DNA of 64,000 bases from Actinomycetaceae bacterium TAE3-ERU4 (GCA_019218365.1 JAHUUJ010000005.1:124001-188000); one strand, 5' to 3'. Positions 35,949-45,458 are shown, counted from the first letter of the stretch. Numbers and translations: made by a program. Notes: generated by a model from the sequence alone, not told the origin.

Positions 35949-36903
35949 AGCCTGACTCCCGTTCTAAAGCCGCAACCTGCTGGGAAACCGGTGTTGAAGC
36001 GAATAATTCCATATTGCTAGATGGCCGGGAAAGCCCCTCTTTCAAGCCCAGCGCCCCCGCCGCCAACAAGGTCTTTCGATCAGGTGATTTTACAAAAGTA
36101 CGCACCCAACGAAGCAGTGTTGAAAAGACATACATTCCCCCCTCGAAAGGGTTAAAAGGAAAGAAACGCAAATAAGTCCAAAGCTTATTGCGAACCTCAA
36201 ACCGGAAACGCTCCCCCGGATCAGCATCTGATGCACCAAGTTTCTTCGTCAAATGCCTTACTACAGAGGCCGGAACATACAAACCAACCCGATGACGAAG
36301 GATTCGTGCCGAATACTCAAAGTCATCATTCCAAAGGAAGAAAGCGGCCCTAGGTAATCCCTGACGTCTAATTTCTTTTGCCTCAACCAGAATCGATACA
36401 AAAGACGAAGTACGAATTTGCCTTGCCGCAACCTGTCGAGCATGCTCGTGATATTGCCGAGCCAACCCTACTCTCGTTCGTGGACAGTTCATAGGGTGCT
36501 CTGTGCCATCGCGCCAAATCGCTCTAGAAGCCAATAATGCAGGCTTACCTGGATAACTTTCCGCCGCGCTCAAAAGCTCAGCTAAAGCACTAGGTGTAGG
36601 GATAGTGTCATCATCCATAATCCACACCCAATCAAGGTCTGGATACTTATCGAGAGCATATGCAATTCCTGCAGAGAAACCACCAGCCCCGCCTGTATTA
36701 GTGGGTAAAGTAACAACGTCAGTTACAGTCTGTGAATTAGCTAAAACCTCCGCCGTGGCATCTTCCGAAGCATTGTCTACCGCCACCACCGCAAAAGGCT
36801 GATGTGTCTGCTGCGAAATCCCTTCAATGCAGCGGGATAAAAGTTCAGCCCGGTTATAGGCGACCAGCACCACCGCGACCTTCATAGATGACATCATTTC
36901 CAT
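35935..36903 (-). CDS. GlfT1-like GT2 glycosyltransferase (second copy)
   Basis: About 322 residues. The first codons carry four methionines and the true start may be the seventh codon (36885, MKVAVVLVAYNRAEL). It has the same diagnostic features as the gene at 29647-30543: NTGGAGGFSAGIAYAL and WVWIMDDDTIPTPSAL, plus FFLWNDDFEYSARI. The two proteins are clear paralogues that bracket the exporter cluster. Possibly one acts as the initiating and the other as the second galactofuranosyltransferase, or they use different acceptors. The 3' end overlaps the AmsE-like gene. Confidence 0.75.
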   Translation of the reverse strand: MEMMSSMKVAVVLVAYNRAELLSRCIEGISQQTHQPFAVVAVDNASEDATAEVLANSQTVTDVVTLPTNTGGAGGFSAGIAYALDKYPDLDWVWIMDDDTIPTPSALAELLSAAESYPGKPALLASRAIWRDGTEHPMNCPRTRVGLARQYHEHARQVAARQIRTSSFVSILVEAKEIRRQGLPRAAFFLWNDDFEYSARILRHRVGLYVPASVVRHLTKKLGASDADPGERFRFEVRNKLWTYLRFFPFNPFEGGMYVFSTLLRWVRTFVKSPDRKTLLAAGALGLKEGLSRPSSNMELFASTPVSQQVAALERESGCAGE

Positions 36904-36932
36904 ATTCTAAGCACCAATCAGTGGGAAATAAA

Positions 36933-38231
36933 CTAAGCCACGCTATCGCCAATTACGATTCGGGGAATCCCCTTCCACAAATCACGCTTAGTTACCCGAC
37001 GACCATCCGCCAGTAAACGTATACCTGGGAACTGCGCCGGAGTAAGATCACGATATTCGCCATGATCGGTCTGCACTATCACAACATCTACTTCATCCCC
37101 GAGGACGTGCGCGCTAAACCCATATCCTTCCAGCTCTTGCGATGTGTACATCGGGTCATGCACACTCACCTTAGCGCCGCGACTCTCCAGGGCCGCAACA
37201 GTAGGAAATACCCCAGAAAAAGCAGTTTCCTTAACTCCGCCTCGATATGCTGCACCCAAAACAACTACCCGCAGGCCCTCAATCGACCCGAGAAAATCTT
37301 CGACTCGGGAAACCACGTACTCTGGCATTGCAGCATTAAATTCACGGGCAGTACGAACAATTGTTGCCTGAGAATCAGTTGATAAATAAAGACGTGGGTA
37401 GACGGGAATACAGTGCCCACCAACAGCGATTCCAGGCTGATGAATGTGGCTATAAGGCTGGGAATTACACGCCTCAATCACCTTTTGTACGTCCAATCCA
37501 ACTTTATCCGCATAAACTGCAAATTGGTTGGCTAACCCAATGTTTACGTCACGGTAGGTAGTTTCCGCCAGCTTTGCCATCTCCGCAGCTTCAGCGCTCC
37601 CCATATCCCACACTCCATTGGGATGAGGAAGGTCAGGACGCTCATCAAACTCCAAAACGGCCTCGTAGAATTCTTTTGCCGCCTTAGTCCCAGCTTCGCT
37701 CAAACCACCGACCAATTTCGGATAGCGACGCAAATCAGCAAAGACCCGACCTGTTAAAACTCGTTCGGGACTAAACACAAGATGGAAATCGCGGCCTTCT
37801 TGCAGACCGGAGATTTCCTCAATCATCGGCTTCCAGCGACCACGCGTAGTACCAACGGGCAAAGTTGTCTCATACGAAACTAAAGTTCCCGGTTTCAGAT
37901 GTTGTGCCAACGACCGAGTTGCACTATCCATCCAAGCAAAATCAGGCTCCCCACTCTTGTCATCAACAAACAGGGGCACTACCAACACAACAGCCTCGGC
38001 AGTAGGAATTGCCTCCGCATAGTCGGTGGTTGCTCGAAGACGACCCTCTGCAACAAGCTTTGAAAGACGCTCTCCCAACTCGGCTTCCCCGGGAAATGGT
38101 TCCCGCCCCTCGTTGATGGTGGCTACAGTATCGGCGTTAATTTCCACCCCGATTACCTCATGTCCGGCAGAAGCAAAAGCCACCGCCAAGGGCAAACCAA
38201 TTTTTCCCATCGCCACAACCGCAATGCGCAT
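36933..38231 (-). CDS. Nucleotide-sugar dehydrogenase (WbpA/WecC-like)
   Basis: A 432-residue NAD-dependent enzyme oxidising the C6 hydroxyl of a UDP-HexNAc to the acid. The N-terminal Rossmann motif is VAMGKIGLPLAVAFASAGH. VSYETTLPVGTTR and FSPERVLTGRVF are typical of the UDP-N-acetylglucosamine or UDP-N-acetylmannosamine dehydrogenase group. The catalytic cysteine lies in VGGHCIPVYPRLY (about residue 265). The C-terminal domain ends VVIVQTDHGEY. An AAGGAG site lies 6 bases before the ATG. With the epimerase, oxidoreductase, aminotransferase and acetyltransferase in this window it would begin the diacetamido-uronic acid route. UDP-GlcNAc versus UDP-ManNAc specificity is not resolved. Confidence 0.88.
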   Translation of the reverse strand: MRIAVVAMGKIGLPLAVAFASAGHEVIGVEINADTVATINEGREPFPGEAELGERLSKLVAEGRLRATTDYAEAIPTAEAVVLVVPLFVDDKSGEPDFAWMDSATRSLAQHLKPGTLVSYETTLPVGTTRGRWKPMIEEISGLQEGRDFHLVFSPERVLTGRVFADLRRYPKLVGGLSEAGTKAAKEFYEAVLEFDERPDLPHPNGVWDMGSAEAAEMAKLAETTYRDVNIGLANQFAVYADKVGLDVQKVIEACNSQPYSHIHQPGIAVGGHCIPVYPRLYLSTDSQATIVRTAREFNAAMPEYVVSRVEDFLGSIEGLRVVVLGAAYRGGVKETAFSGVFPTVAALESRGAKVSVHDPMYTSQELEGYGFSAHVLGDEVDVVIVQTDHGEYRDLTPAQFPGIRLLADGRRVTKRDLWKGIPRIVIGDSVA

Positions 38232-38310
38232 TAATAACTCCTTATTACCGTAAATACTGAAATCAGTTTATCCCTCTATACCGACGCACCAAAGTCAAAC
38301 TCGCCAAACC

Positions 38311-40314
38311 CTATTTTTCATAAGGAGGCCAGGGGAAATCTGTAAAGTGCGTATCGCAATAGTCAAAACGCCAAACTCGGACGTTATTTGCCACCTCAAC
38401 CAGGCTGAAATCATCCCAGGTAAAAACGTTATATAGCCCCGGACTACGCAAAACTAAATCATGCCCACCAAAACGAGACTGCGGATCGTCATAGAAATAG
38501 CGAATATTATGCTTGCGAACAATCATGCAAACTCTTGGGTCAGTCCGAAAATGCGAAAAATTCTTTCGTAAATACCGACCGTCCCAATCGTAACGAGAAT
38601 AATTCTGCTGCTTTAAAATCACGTCCACATTGGCTGTTACCGGTAATAGCGCAGAACCGTTCGCCGCTTCCCCCAAGACCTTTTCACCCGGTTGGACAAT
38701 CTGTCCCAAGCGCTTTTGCATCGAAAGCTCCCCCGGAGAAAGCTGACGTAAACGCGGGTCTAGAGTGGAACGATAAAGCGTTGCGGTAAGCGTGTCTCGG
38801 AAATTAGTGCTGGCAGCAACCACTAGGAAACTAAAGGCCAAAAGCACCGAAAGATTAACGGCAAAAACCTTACGGGGGCCGAGTTTAAACAAACTATTAG
38901 GAATCAGCCAACGAGAAATTTGATCAACTCCACGAGCGGCCAGAGGAATCCCTAAAAGAGACAAAATTGCCATCATCCGGATGGGATCAGAAAACCACCA
39001 ACCCGTCTGAATCGTTAGGAACTTAATTGGAACCAAACAAGAAAAACAGAGCAGAGCGTACAGCAGATAGCATCTGCCAAGCCAATCCAAGCTCTTTTTT
39101 CGAGCCGCAAATATTCCTATCAGCACCAGCGGAACCAGCGCGTTTAAAGCTAGCGTGGAAAGAACAGAACCATCATTGCGTTGATAAAGACGAATGACCG
39201 ACAAGAACTTAAGGGGCCACAAATCCCATGTGGCGGTTTTTATGTGCTGATAGGACAAAAACACGACGATGGTTTTCCAATTCCAAACTAGCCATCCCAA
39301 AAAACCGGCTGACAGACCTAGTACCGCCCAGGTAGTAAGTCGACTAGCGCGCCCGCAAAGAACATCTCTCCATCCCCAGTAGGCAAGAGCCAACAGCAAC
39401 GGTAAGAACAGGTAAGCCACGGAAATAACGGCTGAAAGATGGGTAAAAAGAGAGCCACATATTGCCAAGAAAAGAAGAATCACCGAGGCAAATAAAAAAT
39501 TCTTCCCTCGCGAAAGACGAACCTGGCCAAGATAAACCACAAACGCTAATATTCCGGGGATAATCACCATCATCAAGGCATTAGGCCAGCGGGAAATAAC
39601 ATGAGTCATCGCGGTTGGAACCGCGGGAGCAGCCAAAATTACCAGGGGAATTGCGGCCACAGCCCGCGGGCGATTCGGAAGAATCATCTTTCCAAATACA
39701 AGCATCTGCTGAATCCAGATTAGAGGTAATACCGCCAAAGCAGCATTTGTCGCGCCGATTACCTGGTCGAGTGGAGCAACCACCGAAATCCACTCATGCC
39801 AAGCTGGAGGATAGAAAATCTGGGTTACTGAAGGCCCGTAGAGCGGAGCAAGCGCAGAAAATGGTGAACCATTTTTATAGGTTAGGATGGACCAAACGCC
39901 ATTCATATGAAAAAGCGAGTCAGAATGCTGTGGGACTACCCCGACTAAATGTAGCCGCGGGATTATCGTGACGAAAACTAAAACCGAAATTATGGTTGTT
40001 ACCCTAGCGGGCCAATAAGAAAGCGGGGAGTCCACCCTGTCTAAAGGGGCTAAAAGCTGTTTTCCATCAAAACGGTGGGCAAAAAAGTTAGCTAATAAAA
40101 TCCATAAAAGTAAAACCAACAAAATCGTTGGATGCCACCACTCTATACTGAGTATCCTCATTAAGGTGGCGGAAGAAGCCAGCATAAAAATTGTTAAGGC
40201 CGGAGAAATTGCGCGAGCTAAAGATCCCCTTGCCCCAAACTGAGCTAAAAGTAGGTAACCGGGTAGGTAAAGCACGGCTAATAGCGCCAGCGATAACACC
40301 GCAAATGTAACCAT
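38311..40314 (-). CDS. DUF6541-type large polytopic membrane protein
   Basis: A 667-residue protein with about twelve to fourteen hydrophobic segments covering residues 1-510 and a C-terminal extracytoplasmic domain of about 150 residues. That domain includes VLGEAANGSALLPVTANV and KHNIRYFYDD. The layout, with an acidic and aromatic first long loop (VVPQHSDSLFHMNGVW, TQIFYPPAWHEW), resembles GT-C glycosyltransferases and the DUF6541 family of actinobacteria. It lies among glycan genes and could be a polymerase or a GT-C transferase using a polyprenyl-phosphate sugar. No member motif proves either. Confidence 0.65.
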   Translation of the reverse strand: MVTFAVLSLALLAVLYLPGYLLLAQFGARGSLARAISPALTIFMLASSATLMRILSIEWWHPTILLVLLLWILLANFFAHRFDGKQLLAPLDRVDSPLSYWPARVTTIISVLVFVTIIPRLHLVGVVPQHSDSLFHMNGVWSILTYKNGSPFSALAPLYGPSVTQIFYPPAWHEWISVVAPLDQVIGATNAALAVLPLIWIQQMLVFGKMILPNRPRAVAAIPLVILAAPAVPTAMTHVISRWPNALMMVIIPGILAFVVYLGQVRLSRGKNFLFASVILLFLAICGSLFTHLSAVISVAYLFLPLLLALAYWGWRDVLCGRASRLTTWAVLGLSAGFLGWLVWNWKTIVVFLSYQHIKTATWDLWPLKFLSVIRLYQRNDGSVLSTLALNALVPLVLIGIFAARKKSLDWLGRCYLLYALLCFSCLVPIKFLTIQTGWWFSDPIRMMAILSLLGIPLAARGVDQISRWLIPNSLFKLGPRKVFAVNLSVLLAFSFLVVAASTNFRDTLTATLYRSTLDPRLRQLSPGELSMQKRLGQIVQPGEKVLGEAANGSALLPVTANVDVILKQQNYSRYDWDGRYLRKNFSHFRTDPRVCMIVRKHNIRYFYDDPQSRFGGHDLVLRSPGLYNVFTWDDFSLVEVANNVRVWRFDYCDTHFTDFPWPPYEK

Positions 40315-40385
40315 TGCTTTCCCCCTTCCTCGTTTTGCAGCTAATAGAGTCTAGCCCAGTGGATAGTGAGGAACAAAGTTTGTCA

Positions 40386-40391
40386 TATAAT
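40386..40391 (+). promoter_or_regulatory. Consensus -10 element for a leaderless epimerase mRNA
   Basis: A perfect TATAAT. The ATG of the epimerase follows after 7 bases (40399), so transcription would begin at or next to the start codon. There is no Shine-Dalgarno and no good -35 hexamer 16-18 bases upstream. Confidence 0.55.
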
Positions 40392-40398
40392 TTTGGGT

Positions 40399-41466
40399 AT
40401 GAAGGTACTCTCAGTCGTTGGGGCTCGCCCCCAATTTGTTAAACTTGCACCCATCGCCCACGCTTTGAAAAAGGCCGGAGCACAACACGTGATTGTCCAC
40501 ACCGGGCAGCACTACGACCGAATGCTCTCAGATGTTTTCTTTAGCGATTTACAGATTCCCGCGCCAGATGAGCATTTAGGAATTGGATCGGCCAGCCACG
40601 GCCGTCAAACCGGAGCCATGCTTGCCGCAATGGATGAGGTTTTAGAAAAGCACAATCCCGATTGGGTTTTGGTTTACGGAGATACGAACTCTACGCTCGC
40701 TGCCGCCCTGAGTGCAATTAAGCTTCATATTCCAGTTGCTCACCTAGAAGCTGGGCTACGTTCATTTAATCGGGATATGCCCGAAGAACATAACCGCGTT
40801 CTTACAGACCACTGTGCTGACTTACTACTGGCCCCAACCGAGGTAGCGGCAGCACACCTGGCAACGGAGGGGCTGGCTTCACGCTCTGTCATAGTCGGAG
40901 ACGTAATGACCGATGTTCTTTACCAAACACGCGATGCAGTTACCGGTCAAGCTAACCCAATTACCCAAGAGCTATCATTTGCGCCCGGCACCTATTCTTT
41001 AGCGACAATTCACCGTCCGGCTAATACAGATACGAGAGAACAGCTTCAAGCTGTGGTAGATAGCTTGAAGGCAATTGATCACCCGGTAGTTTTGCTGGCG
41101 CACCCTCGACTACGGGCAAAGGCAAATGAACATAAAATTGAACTTTCCGGGGGAAATTTGCATCTGCATGAACCGCTTGCTTACCCCCAGCTAGTGCTGG
41201 CGGTAAGCGGAGCACGCGGCGTGATTACGGACTCGGGGGGTCTGCAGAAAGAAGCTTTCCTCCTACGTACCCCCACTACGACAGTGCGCACCGAAACAGA
41301 ATGGGTTGAGACCGTCGAATTGGGTTGGAACATTTTGGCATACCCTGGCGAAGAGTTAACCCGTGCGGCTTCGCGCCCACGTCCTACAGATACTGCGGCC
41401 GCCCCCTACGGAGATGGTCACGCGGCACAGAGAGTCGTCCAAGAGCTATCACGGAATCTGCGATAA
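40399..41466 (+). CDS. UDP-N-acetylglucosamine 2-epimerase family, WbpI type
   Basis: 355 residues from ATG 40399. It belongs to the WecB superfamily, but its signature segments are those of the WbpI-like branch that acts on UDP-2,3-diacetamido-2,3-dideoxy-glucuronate: VVGARPQFVKLAP, the HTGQHYDRMLSDVFF segment, GSASHGRQTGAML, VYGDTNSTLAAAL and EAGLRSFNRDMPEEHNR. The product would be the manno isomer. TDSGGLQKEAFLL near the C-terminus completes the UDP site. It is a single-gene plus-strand unit with a probable leaderless transcript, and it ends flush against the convergent GT4 gene. No gene symbol is given because substrate choice within the branch is inferred. Confidence 0.85.
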   Translation: MKVLSVVGARPQFVKLAPIAHALKKAGAQHVIVHTGQHYDRMLSDVFFSDLQIPAPDEHLGIGSASHGRQTGAMLAAMDEVLEKHNPDWVLVYGDTNSTLAAALSAIKLHIPVAHLEAGLRSFNRDMPEEHNRVLTDHCADLLLAPTEVAAAHLATEGLASRSVIVGDVMTDVLYQTRDAVTGQANPITQELSFAPGTYSLATIHRPANTDTREQLQAVVDSLKAIDHPVVLLAHPRLRAKANEHKIELSGGNLHLHEPLAYPQLVLAVSGARGVITDSGGLQKEAFLLRTPTTTVRTETEWVETVELGWNILAYPGEELTRAASRPRPTDTAAAPYGDGHAAQRVVQELSRNLR

Positions 41467-42636
41467 TTATTTTCGGGAATATCTACCGATTACTTCCTCA
41501 ACAATTTGAGAAACCCGCTTCCCGGCTTTCTTTAAGGACCTATTTTGCTCTACCCAAGAACGCAGGTTAGCTCGTTCTAAATTAGCTTCGAGGAGTTCTG
41601 CCATCGCTTTTGCGATGGCGGACTTTTCATACTGGCAAACTATCCCTAAACTATGTTCCGCAATATCGGCTGCGGCTGGGCCAACTCCCGCATATACGGT
41701 AGGTGTGGCACATGACCATGCGGCATATAGTTTAGTCGGGTAGGCGTAATCGTATCCCTGTCCTGGGACGATTGAGACCAAAGCTCCACTGGCCTCACTA
41801 ATCCAACGAGCAGCCTCTTGCGCTGGTAGCAAGTCAGAAGTGACTATCCTGCCACCAGATTTAAGGGCAAGGGCATTAATTTCATCCTGCTCACTACCCT
41901 GGGACAAGAATAGAATCTGGTGGTCAGAAAGCCGCGGTTCTTCCAGCAGAGCCTCGGCAAAAATTTTTGCTCCCTGCCATTGGGAAGCCGTTCCCGTATA
42001 AATAAAATATGGGCCGACAATTCCCATTTTTTTCTTTTCGTTATCGCTCAAAGGTGCGCCTGAGTTAGAAAATTGTTCGGTATTTATCCCGTTTTGGACC
42101 ACATGTACATTACGCGCTCCTAATTCACTCACGCGCTGTCCGACCTGTTCGTTAACGGCAATCACCGCGGCGGCTCCACGCAAACAAAAACGTTCCAGAG
42201 CCTCAACGAGACGAGCTGCGGGGCGAGGCAGCATATTCGCTACCGCATCGGTGGCTACATCAGCGGAATAGTAAATATAGGGGCGTCGGCGTATAGCCGC
42301 GGCAAGACGCACAACGGTTCCCGTAGTGGGAGGCGGTTCGCTCACTATCGCACTAAAACGCGGAGCGAAAAGAATACGAAAAAATAGGGGAATATCAAAG
42401 CTTGCAAAAGGCAGCATCCCTCGTACATACCCTTCTTTATCCCGCAGCACGGGGGCACGTTTAACGACTACCTTAGAGTCATCAAAGTTAGGTGTTGTTT
42501 CTGCGGAGCTAAGCGCTCCAGTAAGCACTCGAACCGGACGATATTTAGCGGCTTGCTTTGCCACAGCAGTCAGGCGAAAGGCGGCCGCCCCGTTTTCGGG
42601 ATAGAAAATTCGGGTTGCAATTAGCAATGGTCGCAT
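41467..42636 (-). CDS. GT4-family glycosyltransferase
   Basis: A 389-residue GT-B enzyme. The N-terminal RIFYPENGAAAFRLTAVAKQAAK motif marks the WbuB-like GT4 subfamily. The linker region has GAAAVIAVNEQVGQRVSELGA. The donor domain carries YFIYTGTASQWQGAKIFAEAL and later CATPTVYAGVGPAAADIAEH in place of the usual E-x7-E motif, so donor binding may be unusual. It is divergent from the asparagine-synthase-like gene across a 94-base gap. Sugar specificity is not readable. Confidence 0.75.
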   Translation of the reverse strand: MRPLLIATRIFYPENGAAAFRLTAVAKQAAKYRPVRVLTGALSSAETTPNFDDSKVVVKRAPVLRDKEGYVRGMLPFASFDIPLFFRILFAPRFSAIVSEPPPTTGTVVRLAAAIRRRPYIYYSADVATDAVANMLPRPAARLVEALERFCLRGAAAVIAVNEQVGQRVSELGARNVHVVQNGINTEQFSNSGAPLSDNEKKKMGIVGPYFIYTGTASQWQGAKIFAEALLEEPRLSDHQILFLSQGSEQDEINALALKSGGRIVTSDLLPAQEAARWISEASGALVSIVPGQGYDYAYPTKLYAAWSCATPTVYAGVGPAAADIAEHSLGIVCQYEKSAIAKAMAELLEANLERANLRSWVEQNRSLKKAGKRVSQIVEEVIGRYSRK

Positions 42637-42730
42637 TCTTAATTCCTCACTTTGCTTAGGCCAATGCTTTAAGATTAACGATTATTAAACATATAGTCTC
42701 AATAGAATTAACGTGAAGTAAGGAACGTCC

Positions 42731-44320
42731 ATGCCAGATTTACTACTTGATCTTTCCTACCATGAGCAAATAAACGAAAAATTCTATTTTTGGGATGGCC
42801 TGGGCGTAAACCAGCCTGATGAGATTAAAGACGCTTGTGATTTGTCAAAATTACGGGGACATTGGTCAGCTATTTTACTTTCTGATAACGAAGTCAAACT
42901 GTGTGCTGACGCTTTTCGTTCACGGCCCCTCTACTACGCTCTAAGCGCTACTGAGATTCTTGTTACAGACGATTGGTTTAAAGCTATCGAATACGTCGGA
43001 TACACCCTAGACGAGGCTGCCTACGAACAATTGGCAATGGCGGGCTTTGTTTTTGGGGAAGCTACCTGTGCAAAAGGAATCTGGCAGGTTCCCTCGGGAC
43101 AAACCGTAAGCATAAACCTTGATACCTGCGAGGTCTCACATAGTTTCGCGCGCACACCTCTGTTTGTTAAAGAAAAAGAACAAAGCTCAGCACAGTTCAT
43201 CACCGCCTTAGATAAAGTCTTTAATACGGTGATGAAAAGAGCCGTGGACTCCTGTCCCCCAAACTCAAAGATTCTTCTTCCGCTTTCTGGCGGCTATGAT
43301 TCGCGTCTCTTGGCCGCTTGGTTCGCCAAAAACTACAACGGCCCAATTTTGACTTTTAGCTACGGTAAACCGGGCTCGCGGGAACTGGAGATTTCAAAGC
43401 AGGTTGCGCAAAGTCTAAACCTGCCCTGGCGGGGAATAGAAATGACTCCGCACGAAGTACACAAAGAATGGGGAAAACCCCAAACTGCGCAATTCCTCCG
43501 CGAGGCCTTTAGTGGTTTTTCCCTCCCCCACGTACAAGATTGGTATGCGCTTACAATTCTTAGTAAACAGGGCCTTTGCAAGCCCGGCGACACGGTATTC
43601 CCCGGACACACTATTGTTGATAATTTCCATAACTTAGAGCTTTTAGATAGTGAGCCAATCAAAGCGCGCGATGTTGCCGCAGCTATCTTTCACAAACACT
43701 GCGTAATGCGTCCTCGGATACATACAGATAAAGGGGAATTAGCTCTCAAGGTTTACCTACACGATTTTCTCTCCGAGGTAGGTTTTGAGGGAACTGCCCG
43801 CAGCGTACAACGCTGTATAGAAGGATTTAATTTCTGTGAACGCCAGACTAAATATATAAATAACTCCATGCGCGCCTACGAACATTTTGGATTACGTTGG
43901 GCAGTCCCCATGCTAGATGTTGAGTTCACTGAAACATGGTTAAGCGCTCCCCTTGGACTAACCATAAAGCGAGGCACCTACGAACGTTGGATCGATTCTT
44001 TCTTTGCCTCCCTCACCCACGCTTCGCCGGCAGTCTACCAAGGAATTGCCCATAGACTTCCCCCAAATCTTCGTAGAGGCCTAAAGAAAGTAGCCGCAAC
44101 AGCTCGAATTGATAAACTTGCTACCCGCACTGTGCAGGCTAGGACATGTCTAAACCATCCACTTGGATTTGAACTATTTTCCGGTAAACTATCTCGCCCG
44201 GAACTGACGATGCTATACCTCTTTGGACAACCGGGCAACGGCCCATGGGTAGATCAGTTTATCAAAGATACCTGGCACCCAGATTTACAACTTTTTACTC
44301 CCCTTGAGGATGCCGATTAG
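42731..44320 (+). CDS. Asparagine-synthase-like protein lacking the glutaminase cysteine
   Basis: A 529-residue protein. The C-terminal two-thirds is an adenylating PP-loop domain with LLPLSGGYDSRLLAAWF (about residue 185) and ILTFSYGKPGSRELEISKQV. The N-terminal region keeps the shape of the asparagine synthase glutaminase domain (LRGHWSAILLS, SRPLYYAL) but begins MPDLLL, with no cysteine at position 2, so glutamine hydrolysis is not expected. Proteins of this group in O-antigen loci (WbpS type) amidate uronic acid sugars. The uronic acid genes in this window make that role attractive. An AGTAAGGA site precedes the ATG. The end overlaps the convergent GT4 by 26 bases. Confidence 0.78.
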   Translation: MPDLLLDLSYHEQINEKFYFWDGLGVNQPDEIKDACDLSKLRGHWSAILLSDNEVKLCADAFRSRPLYYALSATEILVTDDWFKAIEYVGYTLDEAAYEQLAMAGFVFGEATCAKGIWQVPSGQTVSINLDTCEVSHSFARTPLFVKEKEQSSAQFITALDKVFNTVMKRAVDSCPPNSKILLPLSGGYDSRLLAAWFAKNYNGPILTFSYGKPGSRELEISKQVAQSLNLPWRGIEMTPHEVHKEWGKPQTAQFLREAFSGFSLPHVQDWYALTILSKQGLCKPGDTVFPGHTIVDNFHNLELLDSEPIKARDVAAAIFHKHCVMRPRIHTDKGELALKVYLHDFLSEVGFEGTARSVQRCIEGFNFCERQTKYINNSMRAYEHFGLRWAVPMLDVEFTETWLSAPLGLTIKRGTYERWIDSFFASLTHASPAVYQGIAHRLPPNLRRGLKKVAATARIDKLATRTVQARTCLNHPLGFELFSGKLSRPELTMLYLFGQPGNGPWVDQFIKDTWHPDLQLFTPLEDAD

Positions 44321-45458
44321 CACTTAGAAATTTCTCTTGCGCTTTTGCATAGAGAAGTTCGCTATTACGTACAAATACTTCGGTAGAAAAACGTTTTTTA
44401 GCTAAGTCCCTAATCTGCTCTCCAGGTGGAGCCTGCTGATAAACACGCTCTAACTGATGAGCTATTTCTTCTATATTCCCAACGGGCGCTAAGAAACGAT
44501 ACTCCTCTAATGTATAGCTTCTTCCACCCCAAGTGAGCGTAGCAACAACAGGGGTCCCGCAGCTTTCAGCCTCTGCAATTACGGTCCCTGCGGCTTCCAG
44601 CTCCGAAAGAAGCACAAATACGTGAGCTTGCGCCATTTCTCGTCCTACTTCGGTGCGTTCCAAAGTTCCTAAAAATTGCACCTGAGCGCTAATTCCCAAT
44701 TGCTTAGCTAATTTCCGATAGGGACGGATTGATTCCTCACTACCTCCTCCAATCCGCAAAACGGCCTGTGGATGTTTCTGCGAAAAAAGTGCAAAAACCC
44801 GCAAGAGGTCATCGACTCGTTTCCCGCAGTCAAGGTGAGAAACATGCAAAAGCGTATATTTATCTGCTTTTTGTATTGGGAGAGAGAAAAACTCTTCCAT
44901 TACCGGGAGCTCCAATAAATCCCATGAGCTTCCCCAATGCGCCGAAAGCTCATCCAAAAAAGCCTGCGAAACAGAACTACGAATTTGGGCGCCCTTTACC
45001 GCCTTTTCTAGCAAGCGTCCTCGCACTCCCCACCGCGGGCGTTCCAACGAGGAGGGACGATGCTCAGTCAACATCAAAGGAATCTTCAAGTGGGTGGCAA
45101 GCGGGAATCCAATAAGCAAAGCCGGATAAATAGAATGACAGTGCAATATGTCGGGGTGAAAACCACTTTCTGCCAAGAATCTAAGTAGATAACGACGTAT
45201 AAACACGTAGTGCAATTTTTCTAAATATCTAAGTCCAATCGGCCACGAAGGGACCTTAAAACGCAAGACCCGAATACCTTCCTCGACAGACGAGCAAAAA
45301 CCCGCTCCTCGCCAAGAAGTAATAAAAATTGGCTGTGGAGCCAAAACTACAACCTCGTGCCCTGCATCTCGTAAGAAACTAGCCTGCTCTTGGAAAAACG
45401 ACCCGTTAAAACGATTTTCTGAACTGGGATACCAAGACGGCACCATTAAAACTTTCAC
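44295..45458 (-). CDS. GT4-family glycosyltransferase
   Basis: A 387-residue GT-B transferase. The N-terminal domain has VPSWYPSSENRFNGSFFQEQ, EVVVLAPQP and FHPDILHCHSIYPALLIG. The donor domain has YTLLHVSHLDCGKRVDDLL, VLRIGGGSEE and LSELEAAGTVIAEAESCGTP, which includes the E-x7-E retaining motif. It is downstream of the flippase gene with an ATGA-type 4-base overlap, so it is coupled to it. Its 3' end overlaps the asparagine-synthase-like gene on the other strand. It probably extends the lipid-linked repeat that the flippase carries. Confidence 0.82.
   Translation of the reverse strand: MKVLMVPSWYPSSENRFNGSFFQEQASFLRDAGHEVVVLAPQPIFITSWRGAGFCSSVEEGIRVLRFKVPSWPIGLRYLEKLHYVFIRRYLLRFLAESGFHPDILHCHSIYPALLIGFPLATHLKIPLMLTEHRPSSLERPRWGVRGRLLEKAVKGAQIRSSVSQAFLDELSAHWGSSWDLLELPVMEEFFSLPIQKADKYTLLHVSHLDCGKRVDDLLRVFALFSQKHPQAVLRIGGGSEESIRPYRKLAKQLGISAQVQFLGTLERTEVGREMAQAHVFVLLSELEAAGTVIAEAESCGTPVVATLTWGGRSYTLEEYRFLAPVGNIEEIAHQLERVYQQAPPGEQIRDLAKKRFSTEVFVRNSELLYAKAQEKFLSANRHPQGE

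Noticed and set aside
40399-41466. Generic WecB UDP-GlcNAc 2-epimerase
   Set aside because: The GARPQFVK, SDVFF, SHGRQTG and RSFNRDMPEE segments fit the WbpI branch better than the WecB branch.
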